Positions 1 to 7,575 of a stretch of 64,000 nt of DNA are shown piece by piece. Made by a program: the position numbers and the translations under genes. The stretch comes from Actibacterium atlanticum (GTDB lineage Bacteria > Pseudomonadota > Alphaproteobacteria > Rhodobacterales > Rhodobacteraceae). Positions within the stretch are counted from its first letter, which is position 1, and each line of letters opens with the position of its first letter. Where the stretch lies: NCBI RefSeq assembly GCF_000671395.1, contig NZ_AQQY01000001.1, forward strand, positions 310,001 through 374,000. The letters are read 5' to 3'. The notes under the pieces are model-generated. The model was not told the origin of the DNA. It saw only the letters and a program-made list of their open reading frames with translations, and made no database searches.

Positions 1-121
1 TTTCGTCGATCACCTCGGCCGCCCAATGGTTTCCGTCGCCGGCCAGATCGGTGATGGTGATCTGGGCGTTCGGGAATCCGGTGCGGATCAGGTCTTCGAT
101 TTCTTGGGCAACCATGGCCAT
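1..121 (-). CDS. BolA family protein, partial (C-terminus outside window)
   Basis: The reverse strand reads an N-terminus beginning MAMVAQEIEDLIRT and continuing through a stretch with GDGNHWAAEVID, which is the start of a BolA/IbaG-type protein. BolA proteins partner monothiol glutaredoxins in iron-sulfur cluster handling and iron sensing. Only about 40 residues are present; the gene runs off the left edge. Starts at 121 or 115 are both possible. It lies 63 bp downstream of purL on the same strand, an arrangement common in Rhodobacteraceae, where a grxD gene usually follows. The missing C-terminal half holds the conserved histidine, so that residue cannot be checked. Confidence 0.75.
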   Translation of the reverse strand, partial: MAMVAQEIEDLIRTGFPNAQITITDLAGDGNHWAAEVIDE

Positions 122-184
122 AGGCGCGTTCCTTCGTGATGTCTTCGCTCAAAATGTAGGGGGCCGTTTGCCCGGGGGCAAGCC

Positions 185-2344
185 TCAGGCGACTGCCTGC
201 GCGAAGCTGCCGCGATAGAGAGCCCCGATTTCCACCATCAAGGCGGTGCTTTCGCCAAAGGAAATCGTGTCGCCGCCAAAGCGACCGACCGTCTCTAGAG
301 AGACACCTGCTTTCGTAGCCGCCGCAGCCAAAGCCGTGGCCTGATCCGGCGAACAGGCGATCAGATAGCGCCCCTGATCCTCGCCAAATAGCGTTGCGGT
401 ATCGCTTGCTTCAATTTGAACGCCCACATTTCCCGCCAGCGCCATCTCAAATGCTGCCAGCGCCAGACCGCCGTCCGCCAGATCCGAACAAGCCCCGATC
501 AGCGCGCGGTTGTCGCGGATGAAATCGCCGTGCTTGGCTTCGGCGGCCAGATCGACATGGGGTGCGTCCCCATCTTCGCGGCCAAACATTTCATAAAGCA
601 GCGCCGACTGGCCCAGATGGCCCTCGGTGGTGCCCAAAACCAGTGCCACCTGACCTGCGGCCGCTGCACCACTGATCAGATCGTCCAGATGGGTCAAAAG
701 ACCCACGGCGCCGATGGTTGGCGTGGGCAGGATGCCCTGACCGTCGGTTTCATTGTAAAGCGACACGTTGCCCGACACGATCGGCACATCCAGCGCCGCG
801 ACAGCCTCGCCAATGCCTTTGATGGCGCCGACGAACTGGCCCATGATCTCGGGCTTTTCGGGGTTGCCGAAGTTCAGGTTGTCGGTGGTGGCCAAAGGCT
901 TGGCACCCACAGCAGACAAGTTGCGATACGCCTCGGCCACGGCCTGTTTGCCGCCTTCAATCGGGTTGGCGCGCACATAGCGCGGGGTCACGTCGCTGGT
1001 AAAGGCCAGCGCCTTGTCGGTGCCATGCACACGCACGATGCCCGCGCCAAGGCCCGGCGTGCGGACGGTATCGCCCATCACCTGACTGTCGTATTGTTCA
1101 TAGACCCAGTTTTTGGCCGCATAGTTGGGCGACGACACCAGCGCCTTGAGCCCTTCAATCGCGTCCACGGTGGGCGCGTCAGTCAGCGGGGTGGCTGCCG
1201 GGGTGGCAACCCACGGGCGGTCATATTCAGGTGCGGTGCCCGACAGGGCCTTCAGCGGCAGATCGGCTTTGACCTCACCGTTGTGTTTGATCAGGAAGCG
1301 GTCTTCATCAATCGTGTGACCAACGATCGCGAAATCCAGATCCCATTTCTCGAACACTGCGCGGGCGGCGTCTTCTTTCTCGGGCTTCAGGACCATCAAC
1401 ATGCGTTCCTGAGACTCTGACAGCATCATCTCATAGGCGGTCATGTTCTCTTCGCGCTGCGGGACGCATTCCAGATCAAGCTGAACGCCCAGATTGCCCT
1501 TGTCGCCCATTTCGACGGCGGAACATGTCAGGCCAGCAGCGCCCATATCCTGAATAGAGATCACAGCGCCGGTTTGCATTAGCTCAAGGGTGGCTTCCAT
1601 CAGGCGTTTCTCGGTGAACGGGTCACCGACCTGAACTGTGGGGCGTTTTTCTTCGATGGTGTCGTCAAACTCGGCCGAGGCCATAGTTGCACCGCCAACG
1701 CCATCACGACCGGTTTTGGCACCCAGATACACAACCGGCATGCCGACACCCGAGGCGGCGGAGTAGAAAATCTTGTCAGTATCCGCCAGACCAGCGGCAA
1801 AGGCGTTTACAAGGCAGTTGCCGTTATAGGCGGGGTGGAACCGCACTTCGCCGCCCACGGTGGGCACACCGAAACAGTTGCCATAGCCGCCGACACCTTC
1901 GACCACACCGTTGACCAACTGACGGGTCTTGGGGTGGGAGGTTTCGCCGAACGACAAAGAGTTCATCGCCGCAATCGGGCGCGCGCCCATGGTGAACACG
2001 TCACGCAGAATGCCGCCCACGCCGGTGGCAGCACCCTGATAGGGTTCGATGTAGGACGGGTGGTTGTGGCTTTCCATTTTAAAAACCACGGCCTGACCAT
2101 CGCCAATATCCACAATGCCGGCGTTTTCGCCGGGGCCACAGATGACCTGCGGTCCCTCGGTGGGCAGGGTGCGCAGCCATTTCTTGGACGACTTATAGGA
2201 ACAATGCTCGTTCCACATCGCGCTGAAGATGCCCAGCTCGGTGAATGTGGGCTCACGATTGAGCAGACGCAGAATTTCGGCATATTCCTCGGGCTTGAGG
2301 CCGTGTGCCTCGATCAGCTCTTCGGTGATTTGCGGGTCTTGCAT
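185..2344 (-). CDS. purL: Phosphoribosylformylglycinamidine synthase subunit PurL
   Basis: PurL is the ATP-dependent synthetase subunit of FGAM synthase, the fourth step of de novo purine synthesis. It converts FGAR to FGAM using ammonia supplied by PurQ, in complex with PurS. The 719-residue product has the length of the small PurL form. It contains [12 protein letters not shown] near residue 46, with the catalytic histidine, and the nucleotide-binding [21 protein letters not shown] near 87. Two AIRS-like halves follow, the second starting around residue 430 with an [12 protein letters not shown] segment. The start is set by homology. purL is followed on the same strand by bolA. About 330 bp upstream lies the LysR gene, with a possible small RNA in between. 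Confidence 0.97.
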   Translation of the reverse strand: MQDPQITEELIEAHGLKPEEYAEILRLLNREPTFTELGIFSAMWNEHCSYKSSKKWLRTLPTEGPQVICGPGENAGIVDIGDGQAVVFKMESHNHPSYIEPYQGAATGVGGILRDVFTMGARPIAAMNSLSFGETSHPKTRQLVNGVVEGVGGYGNCFGVPTVGGEVRFHPAYNGNCLVNAFAAGLADTDKIFYSAASGVGMPVVYLGAKTGRDGVGGATMASAEFDDTIEEKRPTVQVGDPFTEKRLMEATLELMQTGAVISIQDMGAAGLTCSAVEMGDKGNLGVQLDLECVPQREENMTAYEMMLSESQERMLMVLKPEKEDAARAVFEKWDLDFAIVGHTIDEDRFLIKHNGEVKADLPLKALSGTAPEYDRPWVATPAATPLTDAPTVDAIEGLKALVSSPNYAAKNWVYEQYDSQVMGDTVRTPGLGAGIVRVHGTDKALAFTSDVTPRYVRANPIEGGKQAVAEAYRNLSAVGAKPLATTDNLNFGNPEKPEIMGQFVGAIKGIGEAVAALDVPIVSGNVSLYNETDGQGILPTPTIGAVGLLTHLDDLISGAAAAGQVALVLGTTEGHLGQSALLYEMFGREDGDAPHVDLAAEAKHGDFIRDNRALIGACSDLADGGLALAAFEMALAGNVGVQIEASDTATLFGEDQGRYLIACSPDQATALAAAATKAGVSLETVGRFGGDTISFGESTALMVEIGALYRGSFAQAVA

Positions 2345-2513
2345 CTTGACACTTTCCCTTCGTCATTGCTTGCGCAGCGTCTTATTGCATGGGGCGGCGT
2401 GGGGAAAGAGGCAGTTTTAGCCGCAACCGCATAATCCTGTGCGATCGAAGGGCATATCTTGGGGAATCGGTCCAAAAATATCGCGATCTTGTGGTTTTTG
2501 AGGGGGTTCTGCC

Positions 2514-2586
2514 AAAAAAAAGGCCGAGACAAAGCTCGGCCAAAGTCCAACAGGGAGGTGAAGAGTGATGCAATGCATCGTCTTCG
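2514..2586 (-). ncRNA. Candidate small RNA with 16S-like anti-Shine-Dalgarno segment
   Basis: Between the LysR gene and purL the reverse strand has a promoter-like pair (TTGATT, 17 bp, TAAATC) and, about 70 nt later, a strong rho-independent terminator: GGCCGAG, loop CUUUGU, CUCGGCC, then eight U (2521-2514). The predicted RNA of about 72 nt has a small 5' hairpin (GAUG-CAUUG-CAUC) and then an apparently unpaired stretch UUCACCUCCCU at 2562-2552. This contains UCACCUCC, identical to the 16S rRNA 3' end, so it could pair with Shine-Dalgarno sequences. Layout and size fit a trans-acting sRNA. The terminator could instead serve the LysR gene. On the plus strand a 26-codon ORF at 2568-2648 has an SD (GGGAGGTG) and is a competing reading. 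Confidence 0.45.
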
Positions 2587-2592
2587 AGTCCC

Positions 2593-2621
2593 GATTTAGG
2601 GGGCAGAGCCGGTTGAATCAA
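2593..2621 (-). promoter_or_regulatory. Sigma-70-like promoter for the candidate small RNA
   Basis: On the reverse strand TTGATT (2621-2616) is followed after exactly 17 bp by TAAATC (2598-2593). The expected transcription start is near 2586-2584, which places the terminator about 70 nt downstream. The -35 element matches TTGACA in four of six positions and the -10 element matches TATAAT in four of six. Prediction only. Confidence 0.4.
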
Positions 2622-2671
2622 GAAAAATATGCCGCAGGTGCAGCATGACCGTCATGTGTGTTGCGCATATC

Positions 2672-3577
2672 TCACAGGCTCTTTGCCTGTTTTATACGCT
2701 TTCTGTGTTCAAAAATTTCTTCGACCACGAAGTCGCGGAACACCTCGACCCGTTTGGAATGACGCAGTTCTTCGGGGTACGCAAGGAAGGCGGGGACTTC
2801 GTTTGACTCAACATCGGGCAATACGCGGGTAAGCTCGGGGAAGTCTTCGGTCAGGTAGTCCGGCAGCACGCCGATCCCCAAATTGTTCAACACCCCCTGC
2901 AGCACGCCAAAATAGTTGTTCACACTGAGCGTCGAGGCCACGTTGTGGCTCATCAGATCACTGACCAGTTCGGCGCCGGCGGCCACCTGTGCGGAGGTGG
3001 CGTTCTGTGAAATCAGGCGATGTTTCGACAAATCATCCAGAGTTTCCGGCGTGCCATGTGCTTTAAGATAATCGGCAGATGCATAAAGGCGCATGCGAAC
3101 TGTCATCAGCCGTTTGCGGATCAAATCTGCCTGGCTGGGCTCTTTCATGCGGATGGCCACGTCCGCCTCACGCATTGGCAAATCCAACACGCGTTCTTCC
3201 AGCATCAGGTCAATTTTCAGGTCGGGATATTTTTCGTACAGCTTGGGCAAACGCGGCGCTAGCCACAGGGCGCCAAATCCAAAGGTGGTGGTGACACGTA
3301 GTTCACCCACCATTTCCTCTTCGCTATCGCGGATACGTGCAGCGGCGGAATCCAGCCGTTTGGCCATGGCCGAGGTCGCATCAAACAGCAGTTCGCCCTG
3401 TTCGGTCAGAATCAGCCCACGGGCGTGTCGGTGAAAAAGGGTGGTGTCCAGGCTCTCTTCCAGCGCTCTGATCTGACGCGAGACAGCCGATTGTGACAGA
3501 TGCAGCACATCTCCCGCATGGGTCAGGCTACCGGCGTCTGCGACCGCGTGAAAAATTCTGAGCTTGTCCCAGTCCAT
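2672..3577 (-). CDS. LysR-family transcriptional regulator
   Basis: A 301-residue LysR-type regulator. The N-terminal winged helix-turn-helix covers residues 2-60 (DKLRIFHAVADAGSLTHAGD, then LHLSQSAVSRQIRALE). The periplasmic-binding-like effector domain starts around residue 90 (GELRVTTTFGFGALWLAPRL) and runs to about 290. The protein therefore probably binds DNA and answers a small-molecule inducer. The target is not evident: the nearest divergent gene begins more than 360 bp away and encodes an acyltransferase. Many Rhodobacteraceae carry a close relative beside trxB, which is absent here. The start at 3577 gives the canonical MDWDKLRIFHAVA opening. Confidence 0.9.
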   Translation of the reverse strand: MDWDKLRIFHAVADAGSLTHAGDVLHLSQSAVSRQIRALEESLDTTLFHRHARGLILTEQGELLFDATSAMAKRLDSAAARIRDSEEEMVGELRVTTTFGFGALWLAPRLPKLYEKYPDLKIDLMLEERVLDLPMREADVAIRMKEPSQADLIRKRLMTVRMRLYASADYLKAHGTPETLDDLSKHRLISQNATSAQVAAGAELVSDLMSHNVASTLSVNNYFGVLQGVLNNLGIGVLPDYLTEDFPELTRVLPDVESNEVPAFLAYPEELRHSKRVEVFRDFVVEEIFEHRKRIKQAKSL

Positions 3578-3943
3578 TTTTAATTCCCGCCCTTAGGGCC
3601 ATTGTTCGCGAAACTTAGATGCCCGCGTGAGGTCTTTTCTTTACACGGGAGAACTTAAACCATTTGTGAATTATTCCAAGCATTGAACCAATGTGTTTTT
3701 GGGCGCGTCTTTCCCCGCAAGTAAAGACCAAGCAACCGCGATCCGCGCGTGGCGTTTGGCAATGGCACCGCAGCCCGTTTTGTGCAAAGCAAACGCGTGG
3801 GTTTCGGTCACGCGCGTGCCAAGTGGGCGTTGTGGCGTGGACCGTCGACTTACCGGATGCAGTTGCAGTGCAGTAAGTGCTTTTACCACGGCGCGATTCA
3901 CGCTAACCCGGATGTCCGTGATTGCTCAGATGGAGACCCCCCG
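3578..3943. other. Intergenic region between lysR and the acyltransferase gene
   Basis: About 366 bp between two divergent genes. The open frame of the acyltransferase extends back to 3749, but its early part is Cys/His/Arg-rich and unlike the family, so I treat it as non-coding. No clear hairpin terminator, RNA gene or repeat was seen apart from clustered GCAGT words near 3857-3877. Promoters for both neighbours presumably lie here, but I could not define them. Confidence 0.4.
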
Positions 3944-4816
3944 GTGAACCGGCACGCCACCCGCGAAATCAGCTATGCCAGCGCCGCCGGATCGCGCCCC
4001 GCAAGGGCGATGATCCGCACCGTGGAGAACGTCACCGGACGTCTGCGCCTGATCAAGCGTGCCGATGGGTATGAGCGCGATGTGGCCGCCGGACAGGACT
4101 TTTGGCAAGTGATCGCGGATCGCTATGGGTTGTCGCTGGACTGTGTGTCCGGCAGTTTGGACCTTATCCCGCGTGAGGGGCCGCTGGTGCTGGTCGCCAA
4201 CCACCCCTATGGCATTCTGGACGGGTTGATGATGGGGTTGATCCTGTCCAAGACCCGCGGTGATTTTCGGATCATGGCCCATTCGGTTTTCCGCAAAGCC
4301 GAAGAAATCAACCGCATCATTCTACCGATCAGCTTTGATGAAACCCGCGAAGCGCAGAAGCTGAACATCGCCACCCGCAACCACGCACTGGAGTATCTGG
4401 GGCAGGGCGGCGCGATAGGGATTTTCCCGGGCGGTACGGTTTCAACCTCGGCCAAGCCGTTTTCCACGCCGCTTGATCCGGGGTGGCGCAAGTTCACTGC
4501 CAAGATGATTGCCAAGTCGGGTGCGCAGGTGGTGCCGGTGTTTTTTGAAGGGCGCAATTCGCGGCTGTTTCAGTTGGCCAGCCACGCCCACAACAACCTG
4601 CGTTTGGCCTTGTTGATCAAGGAGTTTGGCGCGCGCGTGGACAGCCCTGTGCGCATCCATGTGGGCGCGCCACTGGCGCAGGACAACTTGCGAAACTTGG
4701 CCGCAGATCCCAAAGCAATGATGGATTTCCTGCGTCGATCCACATATGAATTGTCGAACGATCCCGAGCAGTCGTTCGAATACGGCTTCGAATTTGAAGA
4801 GAGGCATAGACTCTGA
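3944..4816 (+). CDS. Lysophospholipid acyltransferase family protein
   Basis: A PlsC-like acyltransferase that should transfer an acyl chain to lysophosphatidate or a related lysolipid at the inner membrane. With the GTG start at 3944 the product is 290 residues. The HX4D-type motif appears as [10 protein letters not shown] near residue 85, and the second block as [13 protein letters not shown] near 160. The family N-terminus ([12 protein letters not shown]...RAMIRTVEN) begins just after this GTG. An upstream extension to 3749 is open but lacks family features. The stop overlaps the murI start by one base (TGATG), so the two are co-transcribed and probably translationally coupled. The exact lipid substrate is not visible. 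Confidence 0.85.
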   Translation: MNRHATREISYASAAGSRPARAMIRTVENVTGRLRLIKRADGYERDVAAGQDFWQVIADRYGLSLDCVSGSLDLIPREGPLVLVANHPYGILDGLMMGLILSKTRGDFRIMAHSVFRKAEEINRIILPISFDETREAQKLNIATRNHALEYLGQGGAIGIFPGGTVSTSAKPFSTPLDPGWRKFTAKMIAKSGAQVVPVFFEGRNSRLFQLASHAHNNLRLALLIKEFGARVDSPVRIHVGAPLAQDNLRNLAADPKAMMDFLRRSTYELSNDPEQSFEYGFEFEERHRL

Positions 4817-5628
4817 TGGCGGTAGGTGTTTTCGATTCAGGACTGGGTGGTTTGACCGTGTTGGACGCGGTGTCAAAACGTCTGCCAGAAGTGCCCTTTG
4901 TCTATTATGGGGACAATCAGCATGCGCCTTACGGGGTGCGTGATGCCGATGATGTTTTCAATCTGACAACTGCTGCGGTTGAACGGCTTTGGGCCGAAGG
5001 TTGCGATCTGGTCATTCTGGCGTGCAATACGGCGTCGGCGGCGGCGTTGAAACGGATGCAGGAAAGCTGGATCCCTGAGGACAAGCGGGTGCTGGGCGTG
5101 TTCGTGCCCTTGATCGAAGCTTTGACCGAACGACGTTGGGGGGATAACTCGCCGCCACGTGAAGTGGCTGTGAAACATGTGGCGCTGTTTGCCACGCCTG
5201 CGACGGTTTCCAGCCGCGCGTTTCAACGTGAACTGGCCTATCGGGCTGTCGGGGTGGATGTCGAAGCCCAGCCGTGCGGCGGCGTCGTGGATGCGATTGA
5301 ACAGGGCGATGAAATTCTGGCCGAAGCGATGGTGCGCAGCCATGTCGAGGCGTTGTTGCGCCGCATGCCCGAACCTGAAGCGGCTATTTTGGGCTGCACC
5401 CATTACCCGTTGATGGAGCCGATCTTTCAGGACGCTTTGGGCGAGGATGTGAAAGTCTATTCACAGGCCAATCTGGTTGCCTCAAGCCTTGAGGATTACC
5501 TGAAACGGCATCCGGACATGTTGGGGGAAGGTGCGGTTTCAAAGTTCCTGACCACTGGTGATCCGCAAGCTGTATCCAACAAGGCCACGCAGTTTTTGCG
5601 CCGTCAGATCACGTTCGAGTCTGTCTGA
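4816..5628 (+). CDS. murI: Glutamate racemase
   Basis: MurI interconverts L- and D-glutamate, supplying D-Glu for peptidoglycan. At 270 residues it has normal length. The first half has [12 protein letters not shown] with catalytic Asp7, then ACNTAS with Cys70. The second half has GCTHYPLM with Cys194 and His196. These are the two catalytic cysteines of cofactor-independent racemases. It overlaps the upstream acyltransferase by one base. The next gene, ccmE, starts 77 bp later and may have its own promoter. Confidence 0.96.
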   Translation: MAVGVFDSGLGGLTVLDAVSKRLPEVPFVYYGDNQHAPYGVRDADDVFNLTTAAVERLWAEGCDLVILACNTASAAALKRMQESWIPEDKRVLGVFVPLIEALTERRWGDNSPPREVAVKHVALFATPATVSSRAFQRELAYRAVGVDVEAQPCGGVVDAIEQGDEILAEAMVRSHVEALLRRMPEPEAAILGCTHYPLMEPIFQDALGEDVKVYSQANLVASSLEDYLKRHPDMLGEGAVSKFLTTGDPQAVSNKATQFLRRQITFESV

Positions 5629-5705
5629 CTGCGTCCTTTGCGTCAGATCATTGCCTTTGGCGATCAAGTAGCTATGTTGCCCGCAACAAGCCGTAGGAGA
5701 CCCCG

Positions 5706-6152
5706 ATGCGAGGCCTTAAAAAGCAACGCCGAATCCAGATCATCATTGTGGCCTTTGTCGCCTTGGCGCTGTCGACCGCGCTGATTGGTTATGCGATGCG
5801 CGATGGGATCAACTTCTTCCGCTCGCCCACACAGGTGATGGAAGAACCGCCAGCCCCCAGCGAAGTGTTCCGTTTGGGCGGATTGGTGGCTGAAGGCTCG
5901 CTTGAGCGGGGGCAGGGTGAAACCGTTCGGTTTGATGTGACCGATGGCGGGGCGACTGTTTCGGTGGTGTTCACCGGGATTTTGCCCGATCTGTTTGAAG
6001 AGAACCAAGGCATGATCGGAACCGGAAAATATGTGAACGGTGTTTTCGAAGCCTCTGAAATCCTTGCCAAGCACGATGAAAATTACATGCCCAAAGAGGT
6101 CGCCGACGCTTTGAAAGAGCAAGGGCTCTATAAGGAAGCGGGCGGTAGCTGA
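5706..6152 (+). CDS. ccmE: Cytochrome c maturation protein CcmE (heme chaperone)
   Basis: CcmE receives heme from CcmABCD, binds it covalently through a histidine, and hands it to the CcmFH ligase in the periplasm. The 148-residue protein has an N-terminal membrane anchor (residues 9-30), an OB-fold domain, and the heme-attachment motif KHDENYMP with His123. In this genome ccmE is separated from ccmF by an endolysin-holin module, while ccmABCDG lie about 55 kb away at the right end of the window. The start has the GGAG at 5696-5699 upstream. Confidence 0.96.
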   Translation: MRGLKKQRRIQIIIVAFVALALSTALIGYAMRDGINFFRSPTQVMEEPPAPSEVFRLGGLVAEGSLERGQGETVRFDVTDGGATVSVVFTGILPDLFEENQGMIGTGKYVNGVFEASEILAKHDENYMPKEVADALKEQGLYKEAGGS

Positions 6153-6184
6153 AGCGGCTGTTAACGCTCTCGGGCTGACACTTT

Positions 6185-6206
6185 CCCCATGAGGCAACAC
6201 ATGGGG
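6185..6206 (+). promoter_or_regulatory. Hairpin overlapping the ribosome-binding site of the endolysin gene
   Basis: CCCCATG (6185-6191) can pair perfectly with CATGGGG (6200-6206) over an 8-nt loop. The right arm contains most of the only purine-rich Shine-Dalgarno-like sequence (GGGGG, 6203-6207), 6 nt before the ATG at 6214. If formed in the mRNA, the stem would hide the ribosome-binding site. This is a prediction from sequence. Confidence 0.5.
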
Positions 6207-6213
6207 GTGTGGA

Positions 6214-6825
6214 ATGCAATCCGTACAGGAAATCGCACAAGAGATCGTCGCCCGCGAAGGCGGCTATGTGAATGATCCGGATGATCCGGGTGGGGCCACG
6301 AAATACGGTGTGACCATCGGCACGATGCGTCGGCTGGGCTTGGATTTGACCGGTGATGGCGCGGTTACCACCGCAGATGTAAAGCGCCTGACGCAGGCGC
6401 AGGCCGTTCAGATTTTTGTAGATCATTACTATACGCAGCCCGGTATCGACAAACTGCCCAAGGTTCTGCAGGCGTCGGTTTTTGACATGTATGTCAACGC
6501 CGGGGGCAATGCCGTTAAAATACTGCAGCGCCTGTTGATCGACATGGGGCAGGCTGTCAGCGTCGATGGGGTGATTGGCCCCAGAACCCTTGCTGCCGCC
6601 AAATCTGCGGCAGATGCCGCGCCCAATCACATCGCTGATGCATATGGGATTGCGCGGCGAAACTACTATTACGATCTGGCCGATCGCCGTCCGTCTAGCC
6701 GCAAATATGCGCGCCGACGGGATGGGGGCAAGGGCGGGTGGATCACCCGGGCCGAAGCGTTCATCTCGGCGCACTACCGTCTTAGCATGACAGAGCACAC
6801 CAAGAGGATCGCAGCATGGGGTTGA
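6214..6825 (+). CDS. Endolysin, glycoside hydrolase family 108 (N-acetylmuramidase), GTA-type
   Basis: A 203-residue peptidoglycan hydrolase. The N-terminal GH108 region has REGGYVNDPDDPGGATKYGVT (catalytic Glu15 in EGGY), followed by an EF-hand-like calcium loop D44-D55 (DLTGDGAVTTAD). The C-terminal half (NVNAGGNA... VDGVIGPRTLAA) is the PG_binding_3 domain. There is no signal peptide, so export would need the holin encoded by the next gene, whose start overlaps by 10 bp. Similar endolysin-holin pairs, set apart from the capsid cluster, lyse cells to release gene transfer agents in Rhodobacterales. That role is inferred here. No capsid or packaging gene is in the window. Confidence 0.88.
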   Translation: MQSVQEIAQEIVAREGGYVNDPDDPGGATKYGVTIGTMRRLGLDLTGDGAVTTADVKRLTQAQAVQIFVDHYYTQPGIDKLPKVLQASVFDMYVNAGGNAVKILQRLLIDMGQAVSVDGVIGPRTLAAAKSAADAAPNHIADAYGIARRNYYYDLADRRPSSRKYARRRDGGKGGWITRAEAFISAHYRLSMTEHTKRIAAWG

Positions 6826-7352
6826 TCGAGAATGTTCTATCTTTGCTTTTTGGGCCGCAAAAGAACGCGATTCGGGAAACGGTCGAGGTTTTTCGCGTCA
6901 ATGCCGAAGCTGCGGACACCCGCGATGTTGCATTGCAACAAGCGGTTTTGCAGCAGTTCGGAACCGAGTTCACACAGCCCAAGGTCAGCCTGTTTGATAC
7001 GATCATAGATGGTATCAACCGACTGCCGCGTCCGATGCTGGCGCTGGGCACCATCGGATTGTTTGTGTCGGCAATGGCCAACCCAATCTGGTTTGCCGAG
7101 CGCATGCAGGGAATCAGCCTTGTGCCTGAACCGATGTGGTGGATCATGGGCGCAATCATCAGTTTTTACTTTGGCGCGCGACACCAGTTGAAAGGCCAGC
7201 AATTTCAACGCTCTATTGCCGAAAGCATGGCGCGTGTCCCGGTCATGACCAATAACATGCGGATGCTGCGCAGCTTTGAGGAAGAGCCGACCGAGATCGA
7301 ATACCAAAGCGGTCCCAACCCAGCGCTGAGCGATTGGAGGGCCGGAAAATGA
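6816..7352 (+). CDS. Holin family protein (GTA-type, 3TM holin family)
   Basis: A 178-residue membrane protein. The N-terminal 60 residues are amphipathic (GPQKNAIRETVEVFRVNAEA). Two or three hydrophobic segments follow at about 70-86 (PMLALGTIGLFVSAMA) and 100-122 (PEPMWWIMGAIISFYFGARHQ), then a hydrophilic tail. This matches the holins paired with GH108 endolysins in gene transfer agents and prophages. Holins form lesions in the inner membrane that let the endolysin reach the wall. It starts inside the endolysin gene (10 bp overlap) and its stop overlaps the next small gene by 4 bp (ATGA), giving a three-gene transcription unit. Confidence 0.82.
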   Translation: MGLIENVLSLLFGPQKNAIRETVEVFRVNAEAADTRDVALQQAVLQQFGTEFTQPKVSLFDTIIDGINRLPRPMLALGTIGLFVSAMANPIWFAERMQGISLVPEPMWWIMGAIISFYFGARHQLKGQQFQRSIAESMARVPVMTNNMRMLRSFEEEPTEIEYQSGPNPALSDWRAGK

Positions 7353-7525
7353 CTCTTTCAGCCCTTTCTCTGATGGTGGCGCTTTTGTCAGGCCTGAGCG
7401 CTTTCACGGTCTATGACCTTCGCATCGCCCGGCGCCGTCAAGACACACTGGCGTTGGCCATTTTGTCGACAGGGGCGATGATGACAATGGCAGCGCTGCA
7501 AGATCACGCATCTGTGCCGTTCTGA
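7349..7525 (+). CDS. Small membrane protein downstream of the holin
   Basis: A 58-residue protein with two hydrophobic segments (residues about 2-22 and 38-52) flanking a basic loop (RIARRRQDT). The start overlaps the holin stop (ATGA) and has GGAGG 8 nt upstream, so translation looks real. I do not recognise a named family. Its position in the lysis operon suggests an accessory membrane protein, perhaps an anti-holin or second holin, but that is inference. It ends 50 bp before ccmF. Confidence 0.65.
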   Translation: MTLSALSLMVALLSGLSAFTVYDLRIARRRQDTLALAILSTGAMMTMAALQDHASVPF

Positions 7526-7575
7526 CGCTCCATTGGTGGTTGGACTTGGCGCAGGCCTAACGTATGGTCTGCGCC

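Noticed and set aside
3671-3901. A short minus-strand frame (76 codons) between lysR and the acyltransferase gene
   Set aside because: No Shine-Dalgarno site and no family features; composition does not resemble coding DNA of this genome.
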